Positions 1-7,920 of a stretch of DNA of 64,000 bases are shown piece by piece. Source of the stretch: Pseudomonadota bacterium (GTDB lineage: Bacteria > Pseudomonadota > Gammaproteobacteria > Acidiferrobacterales > Acidiferrobacteraceae); NCBI GenBank assembly GCA_021827145.1, contig JAKAXK010000002.1, positions 21,484 through 85,483 on the forward strand, given 5' to 3'. The number at the start of each line of letters is the position of its first letter. The first letter of the stretch is position 1. The notes under the pieces are model-generated. The model searched no databases. It was not told the DNA's origin and was given only the letters and a program-made list of their open reading frames with translations. Position numbers and translations under genes: made by a program.

Positions 1-1320
1 ACCGAGGCCCTCGCGGTCGCCAATCGCGAGCTCGAATATTTGGCCATGCACGATCCTTTGACCGGGCTGCCCAACCGCATCCTCCTGCAAGACCGCTTGC
101 TGCAGGCGATACGCAGCGCAAGCCGGGAGCCCGCGCCGTTCGCGCTCTTGGTCATCGATCTCGACGGCTTCAAGGATGTGAACGACAGCCTGGGGCACCA
201 GGCCGGCGACAGCCTCCTGCAGGAAACGGCGACGCGCCTTCTGCGCGAGCTCCGTCAGTCCGACACCGCCGTGCGTCTCGGCGGGGACGAATTCGCAGTC
301 CTGTTACCGACGGTGGCGACCAAGGAGGCCGCAGAAACCGTCGCCCGCAAGCTCTTGCGGGCCCTGGCGGAGCCGGTCTTGCTTAAGGATACGAGCGTGC
401 GCGTTGCGGCCAGCTGCGGCGCGGCGCTGTTCCCGGTGCATGGTGACGAGGTGGGCGACCTCTTGCGGCGCGCCGATCGCGCCATGTACGAGGCCAAGCG
501 TGCACGGCAAGGTTTTTCGCTCTTTGCGCCGCACATGGAAGAGGAGGGAGATGACCGCCTGCGATTACAGGCCGATCTGGAGCGCGCAGTCCAACACGAA
601 GAGCTGGTCTTGTATTATCAGCCCAAGATCGACCTTCTGACGGGCAAAGTCTCGGGGGCCGAGGCCTTGGTCCGCTGGAATCATCCGACACTTGGTCTCC
701 TCGCGCCCGTGCGTTTCGTCCCCTTGGCCGAGCGCACCCGCCTCATAGGGCCCTTGACCCTGCGGGTTCTACGCCTTGCAGTCGCCCAGGCACGGGCGTG
801 GGCCGATCAGGGGCGGCCGCTGCCGATTGCGGTGAACGTGTCGGTCGCCAATCTCGATGACGAGGAATTCGTAGGCCAGGTGAAACACACCTTGGATGAG
901 TCGGGCGTCTCGTCCGATCTGATTGAGATCGAGGTCACGGAGACCGCGTTGATGCGCGACCCCAAGCGGGCGGACGCGGCCATACGTGCCCTGAGCCATC
1001 TCGGGATGCGCGTCTCTATCGATGATTTCGGCACCGGCTATTCATCGATGACCTATCTCCGCAAGCTCGCGGTGGCCCAGATCAAGATCGACAAGTCCTT
1101 CGTGATGGATATGGGCATCAGCCGCAACGACAGCGTCATCGTACGCTCCATTATCGATCTCGGTCACTCCCTCGGGCTCAAGGTCGTGGGGGAAGGTGTC
1201 GAGACCGCGGAGTCCATGGCCGCGCTCGCGAGTCTCGGCTGTGACTATGCGCAGGGTTACCATCTCTCGCACCCCCTCGATCCGGAGGCCTTCGACGCGT
1301 GGTTGCGGGCAAATCCTTAA
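1..1320 (+). CDS. GGDEF-EAL cyclic-di-GMP enzyme, 5' end outside window
   Basis: The reading frame is open from the first base of the window, so the start and any N-terminal sensor domain lie upstream; 439 codons are visible. The GGDEF domain comes first, with an intact GGDEF motif at bases 280-294 and an RQSD inhibitory I-site (RxxD) exactly five residues before it. The EAL domain follows with EALVRW (about base 661), EVTET, IDDFGTGYSS, KIDKSFV and an EGVET motif, so both halves keep the residues expected of active enzymes. Family knowledge: GGDEF makes c-di-GMP from GTP and EAL cleaves it to pGpG; which activity dominates cannot be read from sequence. The gene ends 19 bases before a convergent gene. 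An MshE ATPase with c-di-GMP-binding repeats is encoded 6.6 kb downstream, so a role in pilus control is a reasonable inference. Confidence 0.93.
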   Translation, partial: TEALAVANRELEYLAMHDPLTGLPNRILLQDRLLQAIRSASREPAPFALLVIDLDGFKDVNDSLGHQAGDSLLQETATRLLRELRQSDTAVRLGGDEFAVLLPTVATKEAAETVARKLLRALAEPVLLKDTSVRVAASCGAALFPVHGDEVGDLLRRADRAMYEAKRARQGFSLFAPHMEEEGDDRLRLQADLERAVQHEELVLYYQPKIDLLTGKVSGAEALVRWNHPTLGLLAPVRFVPLAERTRLIGPLTLRVLRLAVAQARAWADQGRPLPIAVNVSVANLDDEEFVGQVKHTLDESGVSSDLIEIEVTETALMRDPKRADAAIRALSHLGMRVSIDDFGTGYSSMTYLRKLAVAQIKIDKSFVMDMGISRNDSVIVRSIIDLGHSLGLKVVGEGVETAESMAALASLGCDYAQGYHLSHPLDPEAFDAWLRANP

Positions 1321-1339
1321 GGGTGGCGCGGATCGCGTT

Positions 1340-1939
1340 CTAATGCCCGTAGCCCAGGGTCACGAGTACCATGTCGGCATCCCGATAGCCGAACTTCGCG
1401 GATCGCTGGAAGGTGATGTGGTTCCAGCGTATGCCGACCCGCCATCGCCGCGAAAGCCGTTCGAAGGCGGACAGTGACACGAGGAGCGAGGCGTGGTAGC
1501 CGTTGGTCCTGACGCCGGGGCGGATGTCGTAGGTCGTATTGAGGATTTCGGGCCCCAGGGCCAATGTCACGAACAGGTGTTTGGTCACGCTGCGCGTGAG
1601 CCGGTATTGGGCGAAGATCCCATCGGTGCCGTGATTGACGCCTTCGTTCAGATAGCCCGCCTCCCAGACGGACCCCGCGTAATAGGTCATGGCCGCCACG
1701 CCGAACTTCTTCCCTGGCTCGTTGGCGATGCCGAGGCCGCCCCCGAGTACCAGCGCCGCATGCGCCACGACCGGGCCGATGAGCCACGCGAGCAGCAGCA
1801 AGAGGCGGGGCCCCGTGGCAGGTCGGCGCCCCCCACGGCGCGAGTTCGCGCCCGTCTCACGGTCCCGCCCCAGGGCGGCGATTGTTCGCTTAGCAAACAA
1901 ATTGTAGCGCAAACTAACGGTGTGATCAGACTTATCCAT
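1340..1939 (-). CDS. Outer-membrane beta-barrel protein, possibly PagL-like
   Basis: 199 residues. The start at 1939 has a good ribosome site (AGGGAG, 8 bases upstream), but then about 45 Arg-rich residues precede the hydrophobic signal segment LLLLLAWLIGPVVAHA, so the signal has an unusually long n-region or a later start is used. The mature part alternates aromatic and small residues, as barrel strands do, and ends near LVTLGYGH. A segment RWNHITFQRS near the C-terminus resembles the catalytic His-x-Ser region of lipid A 3-O-deacylases (PagL), with Thr where Ser is expected; that family call is weak. It is divergent from rpiA and convergent with the GGDEF-EAL gene. Barrel nature is fairly sure, function unknown. 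Confidence 0.6.
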   Translation of the reverse strand: MDKSDHTVSLRYNLFAKRTIAALGRDRETGANSRRGGRRPATGPRLLLLLAWLIGPVVAHAALVLGGGLGIANEPGKKFGVAAMTYYAGSVWEAGYLNEGVNHGTDGIFAQYRLTRSVTKHLFVTLALGPEILNTTYDIRPGVRTNGYHASLLVSLSAFERLSRRWRVGIRWNHITFQRSAKFGYRDADMVLVTLGYGH

Positions 1940-2129
1940 CGGGGAGCTCCCTAAAACTCTATTGAATTTCAGCTAGTTTTGACAAGGGCGAACAGTGGCT
2001 TTGACCGGATGCGCCCGCCCGCAGTTTCGGGCAAGGCCTACGTCCTGTCGTCACCGAGGGGGCCGTTTGTCGGGCGCCGACCGCCAGGCTCATCTTCCTT
2101 TCATACCGACGCCCAGGTATCCTCGGCGC

Positions 2130-2786
2130 ATGACTCAAGACGACATGAAGAAGGCGGCGGCCGAGGCCGCCCTCGAATTCGTGCCCCGCGGGGGCGTGAT
2201 CGGCGTGGGGACCGGAAGTACCGCCAACCACTTCATCGATTGCCTGGCGACCGTGAAGGGCCGCATGGACGGTGCGGTGGCGAGTTCCGTGGCCACCGCC
2301 GAGCGCCTGAAGCGGCACGGCATCCCGGTCATGGACCTGAATGAGGTCGGGACGCTCGCCCTCTATGTCGACGGCGCCGATGAGGCGACTACCCATCGCG
2401 CCCTGATCAAAGGCGGGGGCGGGGCCCTTACGCGCGAGAAGATCGTGGCCGCGGCCAGTCGCTCGTTCGTATGTATCGCCGACGAAAGCAAAATGGTCGA
2501 GGTCCTGGGCCATTTCCCGCTGCCCATCGAAGTGATACCGATGGCGCGCGGTTTCGTCGCGCGCGAGCTGGTCGCCCTAGGTGGCGAGCCCGTCTTGCGC
2601 CAGGGCTTTCAGACCGACAACGGCAATATCATCTTGGACGTTCATGGGCTCAAGATACTCGATCCGGTGGCACTTGAACAACGCTTAAATAATATCACCG
2701 GCGTCGTGACCAACGGTCTCTTCGCGCGCCGTGGCGCCGATATCCTCTTACTTGGGACCCCCCAGGGCGTACACCGCCTGCCTTAG
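2130..2786 (+). CDS. rpiA: Ribose-5-phosphate isomerase A
   Basis: 218 residues, the normal length for RpiA, which interconverts ribose 5-phosphate and ribulose 5-phosphate in the cytoplasmic pentose phosphate pathway. Visible family motifs are the phosphate-binding loop [13 protein letters not shown] near residue 30, the catalytic DGADEA near residue 80 and [14 protein letters not shown] shortly after. An upstream in-frame extension exists, but ATG 2130 gives the expected N-terminus; its ribosome site is weak. The 190 bases between the divergent barrel gene and this gene must hold both promoters. The next gene starts 31 bases downstream on the same strand and may be cotranscribed. Confidence 0.95.
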   Translation: MTQDDMKKAAAEAALEFVPRGGVIGVGTGSTANHFIDCLATVKGRMDGAVASSVATAERLKRHGIPVMDLNEVGTLALYVDGADEATTHRALIKGGGGALTREKIVAAASRSFVCIADESKMVEVLGHFPLPIEVIPMARGFVARELVALGGEPVLRQGFQTDNGNIILDVHGLKILDPVALEQRLNNITGVVTNGLFARRGADILLLGTPQGVHRLP

Positions 2787-2817
2787 GTGTGGGGCTTGAG
2801 CAGCCCCGGAGAGCCCC

Positions 2818-3831
2818 GTGAGCGAGATCTTTGAGGCCTATATGATCGACCGGGGCGCGAACGAAGCGCTCGAAGCCGGCCTCATGCGGCGCGCTGTGCG
2901 CGAACTCGGCTCGTCCGGCGTTCTGATCCGTGTCTCCTTTTCCAGCCTCAATTACAAGGATGCGCTCGCGGCGCGTGGCGCAGCGGGCATCGTCAAGCGC
3001 TTCCCGCATGTGCCAGGCATAGACGCCGCCGGGCGTCTGGTCGACGATCACGAAGCGCCACCCGTGCTCGTGACAGGCTACGGTCTCGGCACCGAGATAT
3101 GGGGCGGTTGGGGCGATTATGTGCGGGTTCCGCCGGAGTGGGTCCATACCATCCCCGCCGGCCTTACGATGCGCGAGGCCATGATCCTCGGCACCGCGGG
3201 GCTCACGGCGGCCTTGAGCGTCGAGGCCCTTTTGCAGGCCGGTGTCAATGCCGCCGGTGGCGAGATCCTGGTTACTGGCGCCACGGGCGGGGTTGGCACG
3301 ATGGCAATCATGCTGCTCGCGCGCCTCGGGTTTACCGTCGTGGCCCGCACCCGCAAACCGGCGCAAGAGGCCTATCTCCGGAGTCTGGGCGCGGCTGCGA
3401 TCCTGCCGCTGGCCGCCGACGACGAAACGACCACGGGCAAGGCCCTCTCCAAGGCCCGCTTCGCCGGGGCGATCGATACCGTCGGCGGTCCGATCCTGGC
3501 CGGCGTCTTGAAGGAGATCGCCTACGGTGGGGCGGTGGCGACCTGCGGCATGGCCGCCGGGACGCGCTTCGAGGGGTCGGTGTTTCCCTTCATCTTGCGC
3601 GGCGTGAAGCTCCTCGGCATCGATTCCGTACAGTGTCCACGCGCGGTCCGCGAGACCCTGTGGACGCGCCTTGCGACGACCTGGAAACCGGCCGATCTCG
3701 CGGTGGCCGCGCGGGCAATCGACCGTCAGGGTCTGGGATCGGCGATCACCGAGATGTTGGCGGGTGGGCGGACCGGGCGCACCCTGGTGGTCCTGGACCC
3801 GGACGAGGCCCGCTCGTCCCCTCAAGAGTAG
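2818..3831 (+). CDS. YhdH/AcuI-type zinc-independent MDR oxidoreductase
   Basis: 337 residues with a GTG start preceded by CGGAGAG. It is a medium-chain dehydrogenase/reductase: the GroES-like N-terminal half carries SSLNYKDALA and HVPGIDAAG, and the nucleotide-binding half has VTGATGGVGTMA (about residues 158-170). The zinc-ligand pattern of alcohol dehydrogenases is absent. Closest recognised family is YhdH/AcuI, NADPH-dependent acryloyl-CoA reductases and related quinone-oxidoreductase-like enzymes. The true substrate cannot be told from sequence. It follows rpiA by 31 bases in the same direction. Confidence 0.85.
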   Translation: MSEIFEAYMIDRGANEALEAGLMRRAVRELGSSGVLIRVSFSSLNYKDALAARGAAGIVKRFPHVPGIDAAGRLVDDHEAPPVLVTGYGLGTEIWGGWGDYVRVPPEWVHTIPAGLTMREAMILGTAGLTAALSVEALLQAGVNAAGGEILVTGATGGVGTMAIMLLARLGFTVVARTRKPAQEAYLRSLGAAAILPLAADDETTTGKALSKARFAGAIDTVGGPILAGVLKEIAYGGAVATCGMAAGTRFEGSVFPFILRGVKLLGIDSVQCPRAVRETLWTRLATTWKPADLAVAARAIDRQGLGSAITEMLAGGRTGRTLVVLDPDEARSSPQE

Positions 3832-3915
3832 CGTAGGCCGGGCGTGTTCGGCATATGCCGCCTGCTCATCTAGACTTGCAAGACCGGCGGCCGTGGTGGC
3901 CGCGGAGGAGTTCTC

Positions 3916-4095
3916 ATGCGCATCGCCTCTCTCGCCTTCGGCCTCATTTTTCTGAGTGGTCCCGTGTTCGCCCTTATGCCGACGTCCGTCGCACGCCACA
4001 ATGACCGCCTATATCAGAGCGCGAACTCGGGGTCGTCCCACCACAAGCCCCCACATGCCCGATCCTCTAGAGATGGGGAGCGATCCAAGCCTTGA
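3916..4095 (+). CDS. Small secreted protein, 59 aa, unknown
   Basis: A short frame starts at ATG 3916 after a strong ribosome site (GGAGGAG, bases 3904-3910). Its first 19 residues look like a Sec signal peptide (MRIASLAFGLIFLSGPVFA), followed by about 40 polar residues rich in Ser, His, Arg and Lys with no cysteine. Its last 29 bases overlap the 3' end of the convergent trxC. No family is recognised. The ribosome site plus signal peptide favour a real gene; the short length and antisense overlap argue for caution. Confidence 0.45.
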   Translation: MRIASLAFGLIFLSGPVFALMPTSVARHNDRLYQSANSGSSHHKPPHARSSRDGERSKP

Positions 4096-4495
4096 GGCGA
4101 CCGGCGTCCATGGCCCCGGCCGTACGAGCCACCTCGCGGCCGCCTTTGAAGACCGCAAGCGTGGGAATGCTACGTACGTCATAGCGGCCCGCGAGCGCCT
4201 GGTGTTCCTCGGTATTGACCTTCACAAAGCGCGCCTTCAGTTTCAGGTCGGCGGCTGCTTGCGCGAACACCGGGGCCATCATGCGGCATGGGCCGCACCA
4301 GGGGGCCCAGAAATCGACCAGAATCGGCAGGTCGTCGCCTGCGACCAGGCGCGCAAACGACAGATCGTTCGCGTTGATGGGCTCCGCCAGGACGAGCGGC
4401 TTATGACAGGCCCCACATCGCGGGTTTTGGGCCAGGCGTTCCGCGGGTAGCCGATTTTTTTGGCCACAGTGCGGGCACACGAGCTGCTTGATCAT
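4067..4495 (-). CDS. trxC: Thioredoxin 2
   Basis: 142 residues, matching TrxC. The N-terminal zinc module has two CxxC pairs (CPHC near residue 8 and CGAC near residue 28), followed by a thioredoxin fold with the active site WCGPC (about residues 66-70) and the cis-proline segment RSIPTLAVFKGG. Family knowledge: TrxC is a cytoplasmic dithiol reductant, often tied to oxidative stress. The ATG start follows a GGAGGA-type site. It lies upstream of and divergent from nothing coding; trmL ends on the far side of a 70-base gap in the same direction. Confidence 0.95.
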   Translation of the reverse strand: MIKQLVCPHCGQKNRLPAERLAQNPRCGACHKPLVLAEPINANDLSFARLVAGDDLPILVDFWAPWCGPCRMMAPVFAQAAADLKLKARFVKVNTEEHQALAGRYDVRSIPTLAVFKGGREVARTAGAMDAGRLKAWIAPHL

Positions 4496-4565
4496 GATCG
4501 TCTTCCTCCGGGATCACTCCCCTGCCTGCCTCTGTGGGGTCGGGAGGCGTGACTTTCCAGCCCCT

Positions 4566-5048
4566 CTAGTCGCCACCCGCGAAGCCGTGCTGTCGCCAGG
4601 CCTCAAAGACCGCCACCGCTACACTATTGGAGAGGTTCAGGCTGCGGTTGCCGGGCTGCATCGGTAACCTGAGTCGCTGTTCGTCCGGCAGCGACATCAG
4701 CAAGTCCTCGGGCAGGCCTCGGGTCTCGGGCCCGAACAGCAGGGCGTCCCCCGATTCGTAGCGGGCGTCGGTGTAGAGCCGGTGAGCGCGCGTCGAGAAG
4801 GCCCAGATGCGCCGTGGAGCGGCATCCCGCAAAAAGGCCTCCATGTGCGGATGGACGCTGAGCGTCACCCACTCGTGATAATCGAGCCCAGCGCGGCGCA
4901 GCAGCCGGTCTTCGAGGGTAAACCCCAGAGGCTCGATGAGATGGAGCTGCGCCCCGGCATTGGCGCAGAGTCTTATGACATTGCCGGTATTCGGCGGGAT
5001 TTCGGGCTCGAAAAGGACTACGTGGAAGGCGGGGCCGGCGTTTGGCAT
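4566..5048 (-). CDS. trmL: tRNA (cytidine/uridine-34-2'-O)-methyltransferase
   Basis: 160 residues, a SPOUT-fold methyltransferase of the TrmL size. Motifs visible are the N-terminal LFEPEIPPNTGNVIRLCA, then LGF..EDRLLRRAGLDYHEW, and the knot region FGPETRGLPEDLL followed by MQPGNRSLNLSNSVAVAVFE. Family knowledge: TrmL 2'-O-methylates the wobble base of tRNA-Leu isoacceptors using S-adenosylmethionine. It is a single-gene unit transcribed away from the pilus operon. Confidence 0.95.
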   Translation of the reverse strand: MPNAGPAFHVVLFEPEIPPNTGNVIRLCANAGAQLHLIEPLGFTLEDRLLRRAGLDYHEWVTLSVHPHMEAFLRDAAPRRIWAFSTRAHRLYTDARYESGDALLFGPETRGLPEDLLMSLPDEQRLRLPMQPGNRSLNLSNSVAVAVFEAWRQHGFAGGD

Positions 5049-5248
5049 AAGTGTTCGCTATCACTATAAACCGGGTTCATGATAATGTCGTGTTCGCCGG
5101 GTCCGTTAGTCGGGGTGCCGAACGCGACTTGAGGGCTGGGGCCTCTTATCAAGTGTACCTTGTTCCTGGGCGATCCCGGCTTCCGGGAAGCGGCATCATT
5201 CCAGGGGTGAATGTCGGATCGCACCAGAAGAACGCGAGAAATCGTTCC

Positions 5249-5263
5249 GGCACATTTCCTGCA
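5249..5263 (+). promoter_or_regulatory. Sigma-54-type promoter of the pilin operon
   Basis: Bases 5249-5263 read GGCAC-ATTTC-CTGCA, matching the sigma-54 consensus TGGCAC-N5-TTGCA except for the leading T and the first T of the -12 box. The GG and GC dinucleotides are spaced exactly 12 bases. Transcription would start near 5275, leaving a roughly 90-base leader before the pilin ATG at 5366. Sigma-54 control of type IV major pilin genes is well known in Pseudomonas (PilS/PilR). An activator site was not identified in the 200 bases upstream. Confidence 0.6.
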
Positions 5264-5365
5264 TAGGTAGAGGCAGGTCGTTGGTGGAGCGACGGCAATG
5301 CTTGCCGCCTCCGAGGCCGACACTCAAGGTTGTTCATCACGCATTATGGGATAGGGGGATTGGAT

Positions 5366-5863
5366 ATGAAGCGGCAACAGGCGGGCTTTACCTTAATCGA
5401 ATTGGTGGTGGTCATCATCATCCTGGGAATCTTGGCGGCGGTCGCCTTGCCGAAATTCATGGGCCTGAGCACCGATGCGCGGGTGTCGGTGGTAAACGGC
5501 ATGTCGGGTTCCGTCGCGGAGGCCGCGGACATGGTCCACGCCCTGGCCGAGGTTCAGGGTAAGACGGGAGCGACCGGCACCGTGACCTTGCCGGATGCCA
5601 CCACGGTGTCGGTGGTGTACGGCTACCCCGATGGCAAATCAGGCGGCATCTTGGCGGCCTTGCAAGACGCGCCCGCCGGCCCCTCGCCCACCACGGCCAC
5701 CAACAACTTCCCGTTCATATTCACCTCGGGTGCGCCCGCGACCTTCGCTTATGCACCCGCCGGTGGTAGCGCGATATCGAGCACGGGCTGCGTCGTGGAC
5801 TATACGGCGCCTACCAACACCGGTGCGGAGCCGACTGTCACGAGCCTGACGGGAAGCTGTTAA
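5366..5863 (+). CDS. mshA: MSHA-type major prepilin
   Basis: 165 residues. ATG 5366 follows AGGGGG and gives a short basic leader (MKRQQAG) ending at the prepilin peptidase site G-FTLIELVVVIIILGI, with the usual Glu5 after cleavage. After the hydrophobic helix comes a globular domain rich in Gly, Ala, Thr and Ser, ending in two cysteines (STGCVVDY and SLTGSC) that can form the C-terminal disulfide loop. It is the first pilin after the sigma-54-type promoter and is followed by a strong terminator, which fits the major subunit. Distinguishing MshA from MshB by sequence alone is not secure. Confidence 0.88.
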   Translation: MKRQQAGFTLIELVVVIIILGILAAVALPKFMGLSTDARVSVVNGMSGSVAEAADMVHALAEVQGKTGATGTVTLPDATTVSVVYGYPDGKSGGILAALQDAPAGPSPTTATNNFPFIFTSGAPATFAYAPAGGSAISSTGCVVDYTAPTNTGAEPTVTSLTGSC

Positions 5864-5873
5864 GACTGTCCCC

Positions 5874-5905
5874 GGGCCCCGGGATTCCCCGGGGCCCCTG
5901 TTTTT
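5874..5905 (+). terminator. Rho-independent terminator after the major pilin
   Basis: A perfect 10-bp GC-only stem (5874-5883 with 5888-5897, loop ATTC) is followed after three bases by a run of five T. It lies 10 bases after the pilin stop codon and just before the first minor pilin gene. As all downstream genes are tightly coupled and have no obvious promoter of their own, it is likely a partial terminator that keeps pilin mRNA in excess. Confidence 0.8.
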
Positions 5906-5912
5906 CTCGCCC

Positions 5913-6455
5913 ATGGGCACGCGAATGGCTGGACTCCCGGATGTGGATCGCGACGGCTGCCCGACTAGGCCCGGTCGAGGGACGGCCGTCCCCATCGTTG
6001 CGACCGCGGGCTACACCTTGCTCGAGCTTGTGGCGGTCCTCATAGTCGTTGGCGTCCTCATGGCGGTGCTTGCACCCCGATTCATCGATGCCTCCGGGTT
6101 CAGTGGCGCTACGACCGCCGATAAGCTCCTCGCGGCCGCCCGCTATGCCGAGACCTTGGCCCAGAATCAGGGGGTGACGACCTCGCTTGTGGTCGGCCCC
6201 GCCACCTTCTCGGTGACCCAAAACGGGGTCGCGGTAGCGGACCCCGCCTTGCAGTCCTCGACATATGTGACGCCCATTCCGTCCGGGATCACGATCAGCC
6301 CGCAGACGACCGTGTCTTTCAGTCGCACGCAATCATCCCAATCCGTGACGGTACCGACGACATTCGCCATCACGGGCCAGGGCATTACCGCATCCGTGTA
6401 TGTGCTCGCGACAGGCTATATCTATGAATGCCTGAGCGGGGCCTCTTGCCCATGA
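5913..6455 (+). CDS. mshC: Minor prepilin, MshC-like
   Basis: 180 residues from ATG 5913; ATG 5925 and GTG 5943 are also possible, and all give an unusually long leader (23-33 residues) before the cleavage site G-YTLLELVAVLIVVGV. The C-terminal part is Thr/Ser-rich with a cysteine pair (YECLSGASCP) at the very end. Order in the operon, between the major pilin and an MshD-like gene, supports the MshC assignment. It follows the terminator by only 7 bases, so its translation may depend on read-through. Its stop codon overlaps the next start (ATGA). Confidence 0.75.
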   Translation: MGTRMAGLPDVDRDGCPTRPGRGTAVPIVATAGYTLLELVAVLIVVGVLMAVLAPRFIDASGFSGATTADKLLAAARYAETLAQNQGVTTSLVVGPATFSVTQNGVAVADPALQSSTYVTPIPSGITISPQTTVSFSRTQSSQSVTVPTTFAITGQGITASVYVLATGYIYECLSGASCP

Positions 6456-6859
6456 GACGCGGGACGGTCGCCGTTTATCGCCATGCGCGAGGTGTGAGCC
6501 TCATCGAGCTCATTGCCGCCATCGTCTTATTGGGGGTCCTCGCTGTCGGCTTCCTGTCGATGTACGCGGATGTCTCCCGCCGTAACGCGATGGGTGTCCA
6601 GATCGCACCCATGACCTGGCTTGGCCAAGGGGTGATGGACATGGAGCTCCTGCAAACAGACCCTTCAGTCGGTTCCTCCCCGTCCAATTTCGGTCCCACG
6701 ACCATCGGGCCTTACGTGGTCGGTGCCACCGTGTCGCAGACCCAGATCCAGGCTTCGACCGGGACCTACTACACTTATCTCATCGCGGTCACGGTCAGCT
6801 GTGTGACGGGACCCTGTACCCCGGTGAGGTTTACTGCCCATGCTTACACGATCCACTAG
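6452..6859 (+). CDS. mshD: Minor prepilin, MshD-like
   Basis: 135 residues from ATG 6452, which overlaps the preceding stop as ATGA. The basic leader MRRGTVAVYRHARG ends at the cleavage site before VSLIELIAAIVLLGV, with Glu5 present. The short globular domain has one cysteine pair (SCVTGPC). Position and size fit MshD. The gene overlaps the following one by 20 bases. Confidence 0.75.
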   Translation: MRRGTVAVYRHARGVSLIELIAAIVLLGVLAVGFLSMYADVSRRNAMGVQIAPMTWLGQGVMDMELLQTDPSVGSSPSNFGPTTIGPYVVGATVSQTQIQASTGTYYTYLIAVTVSCVTGPCTPVRFTAHAYTIH

Positions 6860-7331
6860 CGCGGGTTTCACGCTCATCGAGATGGTGGTCGTCATCGTGG
6901 TGACCGCGATCCTTATGGCCATGGCCGCGCCCCTGATCGTGCACCTCGTCGACAGCTACGAGGTGAGTGCCGAGGGCGCGGATATGGCGTCGGCCGTGGG
7001 CCCCGCGATTTGGCAGATCCAGTGGGATGCGCGCAACTCCAACAATCTGAACGTCAACAACGGTAAGACGTCCTGCACCTTGATCCTGCGGCAGTCGCCG
7101 AACGACAACAAAGTGAAGTATGAGTACGATTACAGTACGGGCGAGATATTCCAGCGGCTCCCGGGCCTTACACCCACGCTGATATTGGCGCACTTGACGG
7201 CCGCCAGCGGTAGTTGCCCCTTCGTGAAGAAGACTAACTACCTCGCAATGTACGACATGTGGTACCAAAAGCCCGGAACTCCGGGACGCATCGCGATCGA
7301 GGGGGCGCTGCCGGCTTATGGTCGCCCGTAA
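6840..7331 (+). CDS. mshO: Minor prepilin, MshO-like
   Basis: 163 residues, starting inside the end of the preceding gene. A short leader (MLTRSTSAG) is followed by FTLIEMVVVIVVTAIL with Glu5, then a domain with cysteines in KTSCTLIL and SGSCPFVK. MshO is the expected neighbour between MshD and MshP in MSHA loci, and the region after the helix (IVHLVDSYEVSAEGADMASA) fits that family. Translational coupling to both neighbours is likely from the overlaps. Confidence 0.75.
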   Translation: MLTRSTSAGFTLIEMVVVIVVTAILMAMAAPLIVHLVDSYEVSAEGADMASAVGPAIWQIQWDARNSNNLNVNNGKTSCTLILRQSPNDNKVKYEYDYSTGEIFQRLPGLTPTLILAHLTAASGSCPFVKKTNYLAMYDMWYQKPGTPGRIAIEGALPAYGRP

Positions 7332-7836
7332 ATTCCCATCCCGCCACCAAGGCTTCGTGCTCGTCACGCTCATATTCCTGATGCTGGCCGGCGTCCTGCT
7401 GCTGGCCGCCATGGCCTATCTCTACGGGACGGTCAACACGGGGCAAGCCCTACAGAACGGGGGCGCGCAGGCCTTCGTGTCCGCCGAAAGCGGCGACCAG
7501 TATGGTGTCTATTGGCTTGAGACTCAGCACGACACGCCGCCCAAGATTCTCACGAACGGCGGCCCCTGGCATCCCGTGCCGCCGCTCGACAACGCGTCTT
7601 GCCCCGCGCAGGTGACGGTCACGTATGCGGGGAAGACCGCGCAATGCACGCGACAATTCGGGAAGAGTTATACTTATACCTATGTCACGGGGTCGACGAG
7701 CCTCTGTAGCGCCTCCGGCGCGCGCGCGACCGTCGCTCGCACGGTTTGTGCAAGGAAAGGAAAAGGGCAGGGGAAAGGGCAGGGGAAAGGGCAGGGGCAG
7801 GTGCAATATCGCCTTTACGGTTGGGCCGAGCAATGA
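7318..7836 (+). CDS. mshP: Pilus assembly protein, MshP/PilX-like
   Basis: 172 residues, overlapping the previous gene by 14 bases. The N-terminus is basic (MVARKFPSRHQG) followed by FVLVTLIFLMLAGVLLLAA. Residue 5 of the mature segment is Thr and no Glu is present, as is usual for MshP/PilX proteins. Cysteines occur in ASCPAQ, TAQCTR, SLCSAS and RTVCAR. Near the C-terminus three exact 12-base repeats encode KGQG three times, giving a very basic flexible tract just before the terminal VQYRLYGWAEQ. The gene ends the pilin part of the operon. Confidence 0.7.
   Translation: MVARKFPSRHQGFVLVTLIFLMLAGVLLLAAMAYLYGTVNTGQALQNGGAQAFVSAESGDQYGVYWLETQHDTPPKILTNGGPWHPVPPLDNASCPAQVTVTYAGKTAQCTRQFGKSYTYTYVTGSTSLCSASGARATVARTVCARKGKGQGKGQGKGQGQVQYRLYGWAEQ
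7762..7797 (+). repeat. Three exact 12-bp tandem repeats inside mshP-like gene
   Basis: The unit AAAGGGCAGGGG occurs at 7762-7773, 7774-7785 and 7786-7797 without change, in frame, encoding KGQG three times. A partial related unit precedes it (7755-7761). Copy-number change by slippage would add or remove four residues without a frameshift. Confidence 0.95.
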
Positions 7837-7920
7837 GGGTGTGTGTCCGTGCGTCGCGCCGCCCTCGTTTTCTTGCGGATGGTTCGCTATACCTTAGACT
7901 AGCCACGCGGCGCGTAACAG

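Noticed and set aside
2695-3999. 434-codon open frame on the minus strand opposite the YhdH/AcuI gene
   Set aside because: Low-complexity Gly/Arg/Glu/His composition typical of antisense frames in GC-rich DNA, no family motifs, and the plus-strand gene is clearly real.
7741-7800. Tandem repeats considered as CRISPR-like
   Set aside because: Units are 12 bases, contiguous without spacers and in frame in a coding sequence.
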